From the NCBI RefSeq assembly GCF_001685355.1, contig NZ_CP016438.1, forward strand, positions 8,804,001-8,868,000: a stretch of 64,000 nucleotides of DNA. Direction: 5' to 3'. The translations under genes were made by a program, and so were the position numbers. Positions 47,368 to 57,199 of the stretch are shown piece after piece (within the stretch, counting starts at the first letter, position 1; the number at the start of each line of letters is the position of its first letter). The stretch comes from Streptomyces lincolnensis. GTDB taxonomy: Bacteria; Actinomycetota; Actinomycetes; Streptomycetales; Streptomycetaceae. The notes below the pieces were generated by a model. It worked only from the letters and a program-made list of their open reading frames with translations. It did no database searches and was not told the origin of the DNA.

Positions 47368-50300
47368 ATGAGTGCCACCGTGGAGGCCGCGCCGGCGAAG
47401 GACACGGGCCCGCCGAGGCCGCCCGGACACGGCTTCCTCAGCAGGGTGCCGGAGGGCTTCGCGGCCTTCTTCGGCGCCCTCGGCCTGCTGTGCGTACTGC
47501 TCGCCCTCGTCCCGCCTCTGCGCACCCTGCTCCGCCCGGCCGTCCGCCTCCTCGACCAGATCCTGGTACCCGTCAGCGCCAACCTCGCCTACGCCGTCTT
47601 CCTGTTCCTGCTCGCCGGCGCGACCGCCGCCCGCAAGAAGATCGCCTGGTGGCTGGTCGTGGTCTACCTGGGCCTGCTCGTGCTGGCCGACGCCCTCGGC
47701 GTCGCCGTGGGCCTGTACGCCGACTCGATCCCCTCGCTCGTGGTGTGCGCCCTCGCCCTGGCCCTGCTGGTCGTGGCCCGCCGAGAGTTCTACGCCGCCT
47801 CGCGCCGAGCCGCCGTACGCCGGGCCCTGGCCGTCCTGTTCGCCGGGCTGGTGGCCGGGATCCTGGCCGGCTGGGGGCTCGTGGAGCTCTTCCCGGGCAC
47901 CCTGCCGCGCGGCCAGCGACTGGCCTGGGCCGCCGACCGGGTGTGCGGCGGCCTGATCTCGGGCGGCGCCTTCGACGGCCGCCCGCCCCGCGCCCTGTTC
48001 TTCCTCCTCGGCCTGTTCGGCGCGCTCGCCCTGCTGAACGCCGCCGCGACCCTGTTCCGCTCCCAGCGCCTGGAAGCCGCCCTGCACGGCGACGAGGAGG
48101 ACCGCGTCCGCGCTCTCCTGCGGCGCTACGGCGACCAGGACTCCCTCGGCTACTTCGCCACCCGCCGCGACAAGGCCGTCGTGTTCTCACCCAGCGGCAA
48201 GGCGGCCGTCGCCTACCGCGTCGAGGCCGGGGTGTGCCTGGCCGGCGGCGACCCCGTGGGCGACCGGGAGGCCTGGCCGCACGCCATCGCCGCCTGGCTG
48301 GAGATGGCCCGCCGGCACGGCTGGGCGCCCGCCGCGATGGGCGCCTCCGAGGACGGCGCCAAGGCCTTCGCCCGCGCCGGACTCGGGGCCCTGCAACTCG
48401 GCGACGAAGCCATCCTGCACGTGGCCGGCTTCGACCTCGACGGCCGCGACATGCGGGTCACCCGGCAGGCCGTCCGCCGGGTGAGCCGCACCGGGGCCAC
48501 CTGCCGGATCCGCCGTCACTCCACCCTCACCGACGCCGAGATGGAGGAGGCGATCGACAAGGCCGACACCTGGCGCGACACGGAGACCGAACGCGGCTTC
48601 TCCATGGCCCTGGACCGCCTCGGCGACCCGGCCGACGGCGACTGCCTCCTGGTGGAGGCGGTGGGCGAGGACGGCCATCTCCTCGCCCTGCTCTCCTTCG
48701 TCCCCTGGGGCCGCGACGGCGTCTCCCTGGACCTGATGCGCCGTGACCGAGCCGCCCCCAACGGCGTCATGGAGTTCATGGTCGCCGAACTGTGCGCGGC
48801 GGCACCCAAGGCGGGCATCCGCCGGATCTCCCTCAACTTCGCCGTGTTCCGCTCCGTCTTCGAGGAGGGCGCCCGCATCGGCGCCGGACCGGTCCTGCGG
48901 CTCTGGCGGCGCCTGCTGCTGTTCTTCTCCCGGTGGTGGCAGCTGGAGGCCCTGTACCGCTCCAACGCCAAGTACCGCCCCGAGTGGTACCCGCGCTTCC
49001 TCTGCTACGGCGACGCCGGTGCCCTCGCCCGCATCGGCCTCGCCTCCGCGATCGCCGAAGGCTTCGTCTCCGTACCGTCGTTGCGCAAACTCTGGGGAAA
49101 GGGGCACCCGAAGGGCGGGCACCGGCCGGCCACCACCGAAGGCCTGCCGTCGCTCTCGGCGCTCGGCCTCGACGGAGGGGACGAGGCCGGGGCCGCACGG
49201 CCGGATGCGGACCTGCCCGAACAGGTCCGCATCCGGCACCACACCCTGGACCGCCTGCGCGCCGACGGCACCGACCCCTACCCCGTCGTCGTCCCGCACC
49301 GCACCCACGCCCTCGACGACGTCCGCGCGGGCGAACAGGTCACCGTCGCGGGCCGGGTCATGCGGGTGCGCGACTTCGGCGGCATCGTCTTCGTCACCCT
49401 GCGCGACTGGTCCGGGGACCACCAACTCGCCCTCACCCGCGACCGGTCGGGCCCCGCCCTCGACCGCTTCACCGCCGACACCGACATCGGCGACCACATC
49501 ACGGCCACCGGCCTCGCGGGCGACAGCGACAAGGGCGAGCCCACCGTCTTCGTCACCTCCTGGCAGCTCACCGGCAAGTGCCTGCGCCCGCTGCCCGACA
49601 AACGCCGGGGCCTGACCGACCCCGAGGCCAAGGTCCGCATGCGCTACCTCGACCTGGTCGCGAGCCCCGACGCCCGCGAGGTGGTCCGCGCCCGCTCCAC
49701 CGCCGTACAGGCCCTGCGCCAGGGCCTGCTGGAGCGCGGCTACCTGGAGGTCGAGACCCCGATGCTCCAGCAGATCCACGGCGGCGCCAACGCCCGCCCC
49801 TTCACCACCCACATCAACGCCTACGACCTCGACCTCTACCTGCGCATCGCCCCCGAGCTGTACCTCAAACGGCTCTGCGTCGGCGGCCTGGAGAAGGTCT
49901 TCGAGATGGGCCGCACCTTCCGCAACGAGGGCGTCTCCTACAAGCACAACCCCGAGTTCACGATGCTGGAGGCCTACCAGGCGTACGCCGACTACGACGT
50001 GATGCTCGACCTCACCCGCGAACTGATCCAGGGCGCCGCGACCGCCGCCTTCGGTACGCCGGTCGCCCGCAAGGACGGCACCGAGTACGACATCTCGGGC
50101 CCCTGGCCGGTCAAGACGGTGTACGGCGCGATCTCCGAGGCACTGGGGGAGGAGATCGACGCGGACACCGCCCTGGAGACACTGCACCGGCTGTGCGACC
50201 GCGCCGGCGTGCCGTACACGGTCGACGACGGCCGCGGCGACGTCGTCCTCGAAATGTACGAGCGGCTCGTCGAGGAGCGCACCCAACTGCCCACCTTCTA

Positions 50301-50643
50301 CAAGGACTTCCCGACCGAGGTCTCCCCGCTCACCCGTCAGCACCGCATCGACCCGCGGCTCGCCGAGCGCTGGGACCTGGTCGCCTTCGGCACCGAACTC
50401 GGCACCGCCTACTCCGAGCTCACCGACCCCGTCGAACAGCGCCGCCGCCTCACCGCGCAGTCCCTGCTCGCCGCCGGGGGCGACCCGGAGGCGATGGAGC
50501 TGGACGAGGACTTCCTCGACGCCCTCGAATACGCCATGCCGCCCACCGGAGGCCTCGGCATCGGCGTCGACCGCCTGGTCATGTTCCTCACCGGCCTGAC
50601 GATCCGGGACACCCTGCCGTTCCCCCTCGTGCGGCGCCGCTGA
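47368..50643 (+). CDS. lysX: Bifunctional lysylphosphatidylglycerol synthetase / lysyl-tRNA synthetase
   Basis: 1091 residues in three parts. About 20-235: membrane helices of the MprF-like flippase. About 240-560: DUF2156 lysyl-transferase ([22 protein letters not shown]). About 590-1090: class II LysRS with an OB-fold ([15 protein letters not shown]), motif 2 [18 protein letters not shown] and motif 3 [13 protein letters not shown]. It makes Lys-tRNA and transfers Lys to phosphatidylglycerol, lowering membrane negative charge and giving resistance to cationic peptides. Same composition as mycobacterial LysX. A standard lysS is expected elsewhere. Confidence 0.95.
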   Translation: MSATVEAAPAKDTGPPRPPGHGFLSRVPEGFAAFFGALGLLCVLLALVPPLRTLLRPAVRLLDQILVPVSANLAYAVFLFLLAGATAARKKIAWWLVVVYLGLLVLADALGVAVGLYADSIPSLVVCALALALLVVARREFYAASRRAAVRRALAVLFAGLVAGILAGWGLVELFPGTLPRGQRLAWAADRVCGGLISGGAFDGRPPRALFFLLGLFGALALLNAAATLFRSQRLEAALHGDEEDRVRALLRRYGDQDSLGYFATRRDKAVVFSPSGKAAVAYRVEAGVCLAGGDPVGDREAWPHAIAAWLEMARRHGWAPAAMGASEDGAKAFARAGLGALQLGDEAILHVAGFDLDGRDMRVTRQAVRRVSRTGATCRIRRHSTLTDAEMEEAIDKADTWRDTETERGFSMALDRLGDPADGDCLLVEAVGEDGHLLALLSFVPWGRDGVSLDLMRRDRAAPNGVMEFMVAELCAAAPKAGIRRISLNFAVFRSVFEEGARIGAGPVLRLWRRLLLFFSRWWQLEALYRSNAKYRPEWYPRFLCYGDAGALARIGLASAIAEGFVSVPSLRKLWGKGHPKGGHRPATTEGLPSLSALGLDGGDEAGAARPDADLPEQVRIRHHTLDRLRADGTDPYPVVVPHRTHALDDVRAGEQVTVAGRVMRVRDFGGIVFVTLRDWSGDHQLALTRDRSGPALDRFTADTDIGDHITATGLAGDSDKGEPTVFVTSWQLTGKCLRPLPDKRRGLTDPEAKVRMRYLDLVASPDAREVVRARSTAVQALRQGLLERGYLEVETPMLQQIHGGANARPFTTHINAYDLDLYLRIAPELYLKRLCVGGLEKVFEMGRTFRNEGVSYKHNPEFTMLEAYQAYADYDVMLDLTRELIQGAATAAFGTPVARKDGTEYDISGPWPVKTVYGAISEALGEEIDADTALETLHRLCDRAGVPYTVDDGRGDVVLEMYERLVEERTQLPTFYKDFPTEVSPLTRQHRIDPRLAERWDLVAFGTELGTAYSELTDPVEQRRRLTAQSLLAAGGDPEAMELDEDFLDALEYAMPPTGGLGIGVDRLVMFLTGLTIRDTLPFPLVRRR

Positions 50644-50648
50644 CGCCC

Positions 50649-50871
50649 AGGGCCCGTCCGGCGGATCAGGTCGCCTGTAAGTAACGGTGCCTGATCGGCT
50701 CGGGTGAGCGGGGGTCTGGTGCGTGCAGCCGCAAGGCGGAGGAGGGCGTCGACGCGATGGGGGAGTCGGCAACCGACGACAACGCGGCTGGGGGTCCCCC
50801 ACGCCTTTAAGGCGGTGGGGGAGTGCGTGCCAGACCCCCGCGACCGCGACATGATCCGCCGGACAGGCCCT
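50649..50871. mobile_element. MITE-like element with 26-bp terminal inverted repeats
   Basis: Ends 50649-50674 and 50846-50871 are inverted repeats matching at 24 of 26 (AGGGCC-YGTCCGGCGGATCA core). A second pair lies inside: GCGGGGGTCTGG (50708-50719) and CCAGACCCCCGC (50830-50841). A smaller hairpin is at about 50796-50822. It is 223 bp, non-coding, with no target duplication seen. The core resembles a repeat I recall from many Streptomyces genomes. It begins six bases after the lysX stop and may act as its terminator. Confidence 0.8.
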
Positions 50872-50955
50872 GGTCATCGGCCGGACGGGTGGAATCGTGC
50901 CGCCGCCCCGGTGTCGCTGTGGTGCGTCGGGGCCGTGATGGGCGACTGATGAGTC

Positions 50956-51819
50956 ATGAAGAAGGATCAGTTGCTCTCACGGCTGCCGTCGGCGGCGGTG
51001 TTCACACGCCGCCGGGTCCTGCTCGCCGGCGGTGCCGCCGCCGTCGGCGCGGCCGGTACGGCAGGTGTGCTGTCGCTGGGCCCCGGCGCCGAACCGGCCG
51101 CCCCCGCCCCCGCGGCCGGCCCCCCGGCGCGCCGAGCGGTCAAGCCCTCCGCCTACCGCCTCCAGCCCCTGACCGGATACGGACCGCCCCGGACCGCCCC
51201 GGCCAGGACCGTCGTCCGGCACGAGCCCTTCCTGCGCATGTCCGGCCGGGGCCGCTCCATGGTGCTGACCTTCGACGACGGACCCGACCCCCGCTACACC
51301 CCGGACATCCTGGACACCCTCGCGGAGTACGACGTCCGCGCGATGTTCTTCGTCTGCGGGGAGATGGCCGCCGACCACCAGGATCTGCTTTCCCGCATGG
51401 CCGACGAGGGGCACGCGGTGGGCAACCACACCTGGTCCCACCCGCTGCTGACCCGGCTGAGCCGGGGCCGGATCCGTTCCGAGATGGAACGCACCTGCGA
51501 TGTCATCGAGGAGGCGTACGGCGATCGCCCCCAGTGGTTCCGCGCGCCCTACGGTGCCTGGAACCGGGCCGCCTTCCAACTCGGCGCCGAGCTCGGGATG
51601 GAACCCCTGGGCTGGACGGTCGACACCCTCGACTGGACCGCCCCCGGCACCCGCACCATCGTCGGCCGGGTCGAGCACGGCGCCGCCCCCGGTGTCGTGG
51701 TCCTCTCGCACGACGCCGGGGGCGACCGCACCCAGAGCGTCCGGGCGCTGCGCGACTATCTGCCGCATCTGCTGGATTCCGGCTATCACATCACCGTCCC
51801 GCGACGGCTGCACGCATAA
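50956..51819 (+). CDS. Secreted polysaccharide deacetylase (NodB/CE4)
   Basis: 287 residues. A Tat-like signal (TRRRVLLAGGAAAVG) is followed by a Pro/Ala linker and the CE4 domain from about 95. Motifs 1 to 5 are visible: TFDDGPDP, HTWSHP, RAPYG, DTLDW and LSHDAGG. It should deacetylate peptidoglycan or chitin-type N-acetyl groups. It is the first gene after the MITE-like element, and its promoter must lie in or near that element. ATG 50956 lacks a good ribosome binding site. Confidence 0.88.
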   Translation: MKKDQLLSRLPSAAVFTRRRVLLAGGAAAVGAAGTAGVLSLGPGAEPAAPAPAAGPPARRAVKPSAYRLQPLTGYGPPRTAPARTVVRHEPFLRMSGRGRSMVLTFDDGPDPRYTPDILDTLAEYDVRAMFFVCGEMAADHQDLLSRMADEGHAVGNHTWSHPLLTRLSRGRIRSEMERTCDVIEEAYGDRPQWFRAPYGAWNRAAFQLGAELGMEPLGWTVDTLDWTAPGTRTIVGRVEHGAAPGVVVLSHDAGGDRTQSVRALRDYLPHLLDSGYHITVPRRLHA

Positions 51820-51854
51820 CCGGAAATCACGAAGCCGGTCCGGTCGGGGCACGC

Positions 51855-52523
51855 TCAGCGGACCTCGACCAGACGGGCGAAAGCGACGACATTACCGTCG
51901 TAGCCGTTCTGCTTGGAGAAACCGCCCCCGCAGGTGATGACCCGCAATTCGGGGGTGCCCTTCGAACCGTAGACGCGGTCGCCCGGGAAGTTGTTCTTCT
52001 CGAAGACCTCGATGCCGTAGATCTCGAATACGGCCGTCTTTCCGTCCTTACGGGCGACCTCGACGCGATTTCCCTTCTTCAGGGCCCCGAGTGCGTAGAA
52101 CACGGCGGGGCCCCGACTGTTGTCGACATGGCCGACCACCACGGCGGTGCCCTTCTCGCCCGGCGAGACCGCGCCGGTGAACCAGCCCGCCAGGTTCGGG
52201 TCCTCCGGCGGCGGTGCGCCGACCCAGCCGTCCGCGTCCAGGCCGACCGCCATGACCGGCGCGTCGACCCGGATCGACGGGATCCTGACCCGGTCGGGAA
52301 CGGCGTACGGCAGGGGATCGGGGCTGTTCAGGAAGGTACCGGGCGTCGCACGGGCCTCGGCGGCGGCCGACGCGGGCTGCGGAGGCCCGACGTCGAACTC
52401 GCCCGAGCCGTTCCGAATGAGCGCGAGGCCGGTCAGCAGAACAAGCGCTATCACGCCCCAGGGAGCACGCTTCTTCCGCGGCTCCTCCTCTTCGGCCAGG
52501 TCGGCCAGTTCGGACGCAGACAT
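51855..52523 (-). CDS. Class F sortase
   Basis: 222 residues: short cytoplasmic start, one membrane helix (about 22-38), linker, then the sortase beta-barrel. VVGHVDNSRGPAVFY holds the catalytic His and VITCGGGF the catalytic Cys; a late Arg is at FARLVEVR. Sortase F enzymes attach secreted proteins to peptidoglycan. No protein with a clear LPxTG-type signal is encoded nearby. Confidence 0.9.
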   Translation of the reverse strand: MSASELADLAEEEEPRKKRAPWGVIALVLLTGLALIRNGSGEFDVGPPQPASAAAEARATPGTFLNSPDPLPYAVPDRVRIPSIRVDAPVMAVGLDADGWVGAPPPEDPNLAGWFTGAVSPGEKGTAVVVGHVDNSRGPAVFYALGALKKGNRVEVARKDGKTAVFEIYGIEVFEKNNFPGDRVYGSKGTPELRVITCGGGFSKQNGYDGNVVAFARLVEVR

Positions 52524-52856
52524 TCGACTTCCCCTCTCGACGCGGCCGTCGCCACGTCACTCGCGCATATGAGAACGCTAAGTCCCGCACGCGCAACCGG
52601 CGACGGGGCGGGCGCGAACGGGTGGCCCGTGCCGCCCTCGGTGCGCCATCCGAGTTGCCGTCGGCAGGAATTTTCTGACGGTCCGTGACCTGCGGTGATA
52701 TCCGATTGTGCGCTTGTCGTTCGGCGTGTCCTCTCACCAGGACGGACCATTCCCGAAATGCGGGGCCGTGCAGGGCAACTGAGGGTTTTTGCGGGAGGCG
52801 CTTTCTCGCCGATCCACCGGGGACAGTTCCCGGGGCGTCTTCCGCGGAGGAACAAC
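52524..52856. other. Divergent promoter region between sortase and surface-protein genes
   Basis: 333 bp without a coding sequence. An AT-richer patch at about 52668-52700 (GGAATTTTCTGACGG) may hold a promoter, but no -35/-10 pair could be fixed. GGAGG at its right end is the ribosome binding site of the next gene. Confidence 0.5.
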
Positions 52857-53351
52857 ATGCGTACTACTCGTGCCCTGGCGGCCACAGGCGTCGCGGTCGC
52901 CGTCCTCGGATTCGCGGCGCCGACGGCTGCCGCCTGGGATCAGCCGACCAGTGTCAGTGCTCTCCCGAGCGTGATCGCCCGCGGGGGCCAACTCCAGATC
53001 ACCGTCACCGGTTCCGCCTGCACCTTGGCGGGCAGCACGGTCAGCTCGACCGCCTTCCCGAGCACTCCGCTCATGTCGCAGGGCGGCGTCGGCAACACCT
53101 CGACGGCGAAGGTCACGGTCAACTCGAACGCCAGCCCGGGTCCGTACAGCATCACCACCACCTGCGAGGGCCGGTCCAAGACGTTCACCAACGCCTTCAC
53201 CGTCATCGGCGGCGTCCGCGGCGGCATCGGCGGCAGCAGCTCCACCGGAGCGACCCCCACGGACATGGCCATCGGTGGCGGGCTCGTGGCCGCGGCCGTC
53301 GTCGGTGGCGGGGTGTTCTGGATGCGCCGCCGCTCCGAGAAGCGCATCTGA
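52857..53351 (+). CDS. Secreted protein with C-terminal membrane anchor, paralogue A
   Basis: 164 residues: signal peptide ending near AAAWDQ, a beta-rich Ig-like region with a Cys pair (SACTLAG, TTCEGRS; probable disulfide), a Gly/Ser-rich stalk, then a membrane helix (GGGLVAAAVVGGGVFW) and basic tail RRRSEKR. The layout mimics a sortase substrate, but no LPxTG or LAxTG precedes the helix; the nearest text is SSSTGATPTD. Strong GGAGG before ATG 52857. It shares layout with the convergent paralogue. Confidence 0.85.
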   Translation: MRTTRALAATGVAVAVLGFAAPTAAAWDQPTSVSALPSVIARGGQLQITVTGSACTLAGSTVSSTAFPSTPLMSQGGVGNTSTAKVTVNSNASPGPYSITTTCEGRSKTFTNAFTVIGGVRGGIGGSSSTGATPTDMAIGGGLVAAAVVGGGVFWMRRRSEKRI

Positions 53352-53362
53352 CCGCACATGAG

Positions 53363-53410
53363 ACAGGCCTTCGCCCCGGATCTCCTCAGGGATCCGGGGC
53401 GAAGGCCTGT
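53363..53410. terminator. Bidirectional terminator between the two surface paralogues
   Basis: 20-bp perfect stem (53363-53382 with 53391-53410) and an 8-base loop, between convergent genes. Confidence 0.9.
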
Positions 53411-53414
53411 GCGG

Positions 53415-53930
53415 TCAGGCGTCGTCCTCCCCGGTGCGGCGGCGGGAGAAGTGGTAGGCCGCCCCGACCGAGCCCGCGATGAGCGCGGCCCCGAGGCCGA
53501 TCTCCTGGAGGTCGAAGCCGGCGAAGCTGCCGCCCTCGCCGGCGTGCACGCCCTTGTCGTAGGGGGGAACCGGCATCGGGGTGGGGGCAGGACGGCCGCC
53601 GGCGATGGTGAGGTTGGCGTTCTGCCAGAACGTCCCGCAGTGGAACGTCACCTCGTACATCGCGCCCGGTTTGGCGTCCCAGTCGACCATCGCCGTCGCC
53701 GACGACTGGCCCTTGCGGATGGTCAGGTCGTCGAAGACACCGGAGGAGACGAGGACGTCCTGTTTGCATCCCGTGGCGCGCAGCGTGACCTGCCCGCCGG
53801 CCGCGATGGTCTGGGGCAGGACACTGACCCGGAAACCCGAGCTCTCGCCGCTCGCGTGGGCGGCGGGGGCGGTGAAGGTCAGGGCGCAGGCGCCCAGCAG
53901 TGCGGCCGAAGCGACGCGTATCGCGCGCAT
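53415..53930 (-). CDS. Secreted protein with C-terminal membrane anchor, paralogue B
   Basis: 171 residues: signal peptide ending near AHASGE, a beta-rich domain with a Cys pair (ATGCKQD, FHCGTFW), a Pro linker, then a hydrophobic helix (IGLGAALIAGSVGAAYHF) and the basic tail SRRRTGEDDA. It parallels paralogue A in order of parts (VSVLPQTIAAGGQVTLRATGC against VSALPSVIARGGQLQITVTG), so the two derive from a duplication. GGAGGAAC precedes ATG 53930. Confidence 0.85.
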   Translation of the reverse strand: MRAIRVASAALLGACALTFTAPAAHASGESSGFRVSVLPQTIAAGGQVTLRATGCKQDVLVSSGVFDDLTIRKGQSSATAMVDWDAKPGAMYEVTFHCGTFWQNANLTIAGGRPAPTPMPVPPYDKGVHAGEGGSFAGFDLQEIGLGAALIAGSVGAAYHFSRRRTGEDDA

Positions 53931-54090
53931 GGTGGTTCCTCCGGTCCCCGAGGAGCAGCTGCGGACCTCTTCCGCTCGCGCCTGAAATGCACCTCGATGA
54001 CCGAAACGCTAGGAACAGGTGTGCGTCTGCGCGATCGCTGTCGCGCGAATGGGGCAAGCGTGTGCGCCGCTCAGGGGACCCGCGTTCCGG

Positions 54091-54132
54091 CAGCCGGGGG
54101 ACGGCGGCGGAGTGTCGGCCGTCCCCCGGCTG
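54091..54132 (-). terminator. Hairpin after the DUF4239 gene
   Basis: 15-bp perfect stem (54091-54105 with 54118-54132), 45 bases after the stop at 54178. Confidence 0.8.
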
Positions 54133-54177
54133 TCCGGTGTGGTGGGGCCGGCCGGGTCCGGGCGGGGTGAGTCGCCG

Positions 54178-54942
54178 TCAGCGCTTGGCGTCCGGGAAGA
54201 GGTTCAGGAACGGCTCGGCGGACGCGGCGATGCTGTGGCTATAGGGGGTGTCGAAGGCCCAGATGAGGAAGAGCAGGAAGGCGATCAGCGCGGAGAAGAG
54301 TCCCGCGAGGACCAGTTCGCGCACGGTGCGGCGGATCTGGAGGGCGAAGACCATGCCGATGGTCACCGCGCCGCCGCCGAGCAGTCCGAACCACACCACG
54401 CCCGGCATGGTCGCCCCGGTCGAGTCGGCCCGGGCGTTGCGCGCCTCGTCGGCGGCGGCCACCTGGTCCAGCAGGGGCTGGTAGGCCTGGGCCTGGAAGT
54501 CCGTCCTCGGCTCGTAGTCGGTGACGTCGATGCGGATCTTCTCCAGGAGCTCGCCGCCGCGCTCGGTGACCTCCTTGCGGTCGGCCATCGCCTTCCACTC
54601 GGTGGTGACGACGTGTCCGACATAGGCGTTGACATCGTCGCGAATACGGTCACGGACATCGGGCGGATAGACCCTGACCCGCTCCGAGATCTCGTGCAGG
54701 GCCTGGGCCTCCGTCTGGACATGGTCCTGGGCGGTGCTGCGGGCCTCCCAGACACCGGCGATGGCCAGGCCCAGGACGATGGCGTACACCACGCCGATCC
54801 ACATCGTCATGTACTCGATGACGTCCGGCGTCTCGTTCGGATCCTCGTCCTCGGGCGCCGTGCGGTGCCGCACGATGGTGATGATCACCACCACGGCGCA
54901 CGCGGCCGCCATCGCGAGGGTGAGAACAAGCCATTCCGGCAA
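54178..54942 (-). CDS. DUF4239-type membrane protein
   Basis: 254 residues. Four hydrophobic helices: two near the N-terminus (WLVLTLAMAAACAVVVIITIV, and around MWIGVVYAIVLGLAIAGV) and two at the C-terminus (VVWFGLLGGGAVTIGMVF, ELVLAGLFSALIAFLLFLIW), flanking a charged helical loop. This is the layout of DUF4239, function unknown. TTG 54942 is chosen because GGAGG sits five bases upstream and the protein then starts at the first helix. Twenty bases follow the stop of the Pro/Thr-rich gene, so the two may form an operon. Confidence 0.78.
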   Translation of the reverse strand: MPEWLVLTLAMAAACAVVVIITIVRHRTAPEDEDPNETPDVIEYMTMWIGVVYAIVLGLAIAGVWEARSTAQDHVQTEAQALHEISERVRVYPPDVRDRIRDDVNAYVGHVVTTEWKAMADRKEVTERGGELLEKIRIDVTDYEPRTDFQAQAYQPLLDQVAAADEARNARADSTGATMPGVVWFGLLGGGAVTIGMVFALQIRRTVRELVLAGLFSALIAFLLFLIWAFDTPYSHSIAASAEPFLNLFPDAKR

Positions 54943-54962
54943 GAGTGCCTCCAGGATCGGCG

Positions 54963-55610
54963 CTAGCGGGGCCGCAGCGCGGCGACGGCGATCACCGCGG
55001 GCGCGGTGATGAGCAGGACGTAGGTGACGGGTGACGTGGCCCCGTTGGACGGCCGCTCGTGGGACTTCGTCGCCCGGTAGCGCGGATAGCTGACCGGGCT
55101 GGGGGTGGGCCGTGGAGTGGGCTCGGCCGACGGTGTCGGGGTTGGTGTCGGCGGTGGTGGGGGAGCGGCGGGCCGGGCGGGAGCCGGGGCGGGCGGCGGG
55201 GTCGGCGTGGGCGTCGGGCGGGGTGGTTCCGGCCGGGGCGCCGGTGGTGGTGGCGGTGGTTCGGGTGTGGGTGTCGGGCGCGGCTCCGGGGGCGTGGGCG
55301 TGGGTTTCGGTGGTGGGGTGGGTGTCGGGGTGGGGGTGGGCGTGGGCGGAGGAGTCGGCGTCGGTGAGGGCGTCGGGGTCGGACAGGGCGGGGGAGGCGG
55401 CGGTGGCGGGCACGTCGTCGGAGTCGGCCAGGTGAGGGTGCCGGCGACCGCCACCACCTCCGCTCCTTCCGGACCCGCCGAGACGCGGACGCACGTGTAG
55501 GCGTCGGCGGCGGCCACTCCGGCCGACGGCCCCACCAGGAGCCATGCCAGCGCCACCAGGGCCAACACCCGTATGGCAGGGGCGGATTGGGTCGGTTCGG
55601 GTCTGTGCAC
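54963..55610 (-). CDS. Secreted Pro/Thr-rich repeat protein
   Basis: 215 residues. A signal peptide (VLALVALAWLLVG, ending near AAADAY), a short domain with two Cys (TCVRVSAG, TTCPPP), then about 105 residues made almost only of Pro and Thr in PTPTP units with Lys, Glu and Arg, and a C-terminal hydrophobic helix (VTYVLLITAPAVIAVAAL) ending RPR. It looks like a wall-spanning stalk anchored in the membrane; no binding domain is seen. GTG 55610 is the likely start. Repeat length may vary between strains. Confidence 0.75.
   Translation of the reverse strand: MHRPEPTQSAPAIRVLALVALAWLLVGPSAGVAAADAYTCVRVSAGPEGAEVVAVAGTLTWPTPTTCPPPPPPPPCPTPTPSPTPTPPPTPTPTPTPTPPPKPTPTPPEPRPTPTPEPPPPPPAPRPEPPRPTPTPTPPPAPAPARPAAPPPPPTPTPTPSAEPTPRPTPSPVSYPRYRATKSHERPSNGATSPVTYVLLITAPAVIAVAALRPR
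55315..55340 (+). other. G-quadruplex-forming G-tract run
   Basis: Five G-tracts of three or more with 1-4-base loops, on the strand opposite the PTPTP-coding one. Within the gene the G-rich strand is the template. Confidence 0.6.
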
Positions 55611-55878
55611 GACGAAGATCCTGGGGCCTGGCGCGCCGTCGTACGCCCGAGCGGGGCGGGATTGGTCCGAAAGGGGGAAAGGTGGCACCGGAGGTTTGAC
55701 CTACGGCTGATCGGGCTCAGCTGGGCGTACGCGTGTGCGAGAAGAAGCGGGCGGGCCACAGGGTTCGGAAAGAAATATGCGGGGCGGTTGAACACGAACC
55801 GGCCTTCCCTGCGTACTCATGGTCGTGCGGCGGCACAGAAGGGCGCTGCAACAGCCTTGGAAGTATGGGGAGTTGACG

Positions 55879-56886
55879 ATGAAGACCTCCTGGCGGAGCG
55901 CCTCACTCGTGGCCGGCGCCGCGATGATGATGGCGCTGACGACAGCGTGCGGCCAGGAAAGCGCACCGTCGACGGGCAGTCAGAACGTGGGAGCCACGGC
56001 CGCCGCGGGTGACTATGGCATCGGCGGCACCGGAATCGGCACCAGTGCCGGCGCCGGTGCGGGTGCAGGTGGCGAGGCGCAGTCCAGCAGCACCACCGGG
56101 CCCCAGACGTCCGGCGCGGGCCAGCTGAACGTGTCGGCCAACGAGGAGCTCGGCAGTGTCCTGACGGACAGCAAGGGCCTGACCCTCTACCGCTTCGACC
56201 AGGACACCGCCGAGCCGCCGAAGTCGAACTGCGACGGCGACTGCGCGACCGCCTGGCCGCCCGTCCCCGCGGACGACGCCACGGCCGGTGCGGGTATCGA
56301 CAAGGGGAAGCTCGGCGAGGTCACCCGCGCCGACGGCACCAAGCAGCTGACCATCGGCGGCTGGCCCGCCTACCGCTACGCCAAGGACACCAAAGCCGGG
56401 GACGTGGCCGGCCAGGGCGTGGGCGGCAAGTGGTACGCGCTGGCCCCCGACGGCAAGAAGGCCAAGGCTTCGGGCGCCTCGGGCTCGGGCTCCGACACCG
56501 ACCTGCCCGGCCTGTCCACCCGCAACGACCCCAAGCTCGGCGAGATCGTCGTCGACAAGAACGGCCACACGGTCTACCGCTTCATGAAGGACTCGCCCTG
56601 GCCGATGAAGACGGCGTGCACCGGCGAGTGCCTGGAGAAGTGGCCGGTCATCGCCCCGGTCGACGCCGAGGACACCAAGGGCATCAATCTGAAGGGATCC
56701 GGTCCCAGGGGGCAGGGCTACGTGGTCTTCGACCGCCCCGACGGCATCAAGCAGCAGACCATCGACTGTGTGCCGATCTACACCTTCGCCGGTGACAAGA
56801 AGCCCGGCGACACCAACGGTCAGGGTGTCGGCGGCACCTGGTACGCCGTGACGCCCGACGGAAAGCCGGTCGGAGCGTCGGAGTAG
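55879..56886 (+). CDS. SCO0930-family lipoprotein with repeated extracellular domains
   Basis: 335 residues. Lipobox ALTTACG. After a Gly/Ala/Ser linker, two homologous parts follow (about 90-195 and 215-330), each of the secreted-repeat type with GLTLYRFDQD / GHTVYRFMKD, a short Cys motif (CDGDCATAWPP / CTGECLEKWP) and GVGGKWYAL / GVGGTWYAV. Function unknown; a structural or redox/haem-related envelope role is guessed. ATG 55879 has GGGGAG upstream. In S. coelicolor this gene also precedes the methyltransferase/rmdA pair, as I recall. Confidence 0.85.
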   Translation: MKTSWRSASLVAGAAMMMALTTACGQESAPSTGSQNVGATAAAGDYGIGGTGIGTSAGAGAGAGGEAQSSSTTGPQTSGAGQLNVSANEELGSVLTDSKGLTLYRFDQDTAEPPKSNCDGDCATAWPPVPADDATAGAGIDKGKLGEVTRADGTKQLTIGGWPAYRYAKDTKAGDVAGQGVGGKWYALAPDGKKAKASGASGSGSDTDLPGLSTRNDPKLGEIVVDKNGHTVYRFMKDSPWPMKTACTGECLEKWPVIAPVDAEDTKGINLKGSGPRGQGYVVFDRPDGIKQQTIDCVPIYTFAGDKKPGDTNGQGVGGTWYAVTPDGKPVGASE

Positions 56887-57199
56887 GAACCCGCTCATCC
56901 GGACCACCGGTCCGCCCCCTCTGCGCCGCACGGAGGGGGCGGACCGGTTTGCCGTCGTTCACCACAACTCTCCGACTCCTGGCTTCTGTCCGGAACATTC
57001 GGAACACCCCGAAATTCCCTGCGGATTTCTCGTAGAGAAAAGACAGAGGCTTCATGGAAGATGTTGCGGGGCATCAACACGGCACGTGCCGCAGGCAGTG
57101 ACCGGGAACGGATGGTCAATTTCCGTTTCCGCTCGCTCCTTTGGCGGGCGATCAGTAGCCTCAGCTCGAACACCGGATCGCCTACGCCTGGAGAGATAG
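56887..57199. other. Terminator and promoter region before the methyltransferase-rmdA pair
   Basis: 313 bp. A perfect 16-bp hairpin (56906-56921 with 56933-56948, 11-base loop) ends the lipoprotein gene. The rest, with an AT-richer stretch at 57001-57060, must hold the methyltransferase promoter; no clear -35/-10 pair was fixed. Confidence 0.7.

Noticed and set aside
55780..55830. ECF-type promoter (GAAC ... CGT) before the SCO0930-like lipoprotein
   Set aside because: GAAC-N18-CGT can be found, but the spacing is longer than usual and the elements are too short to be convincing.
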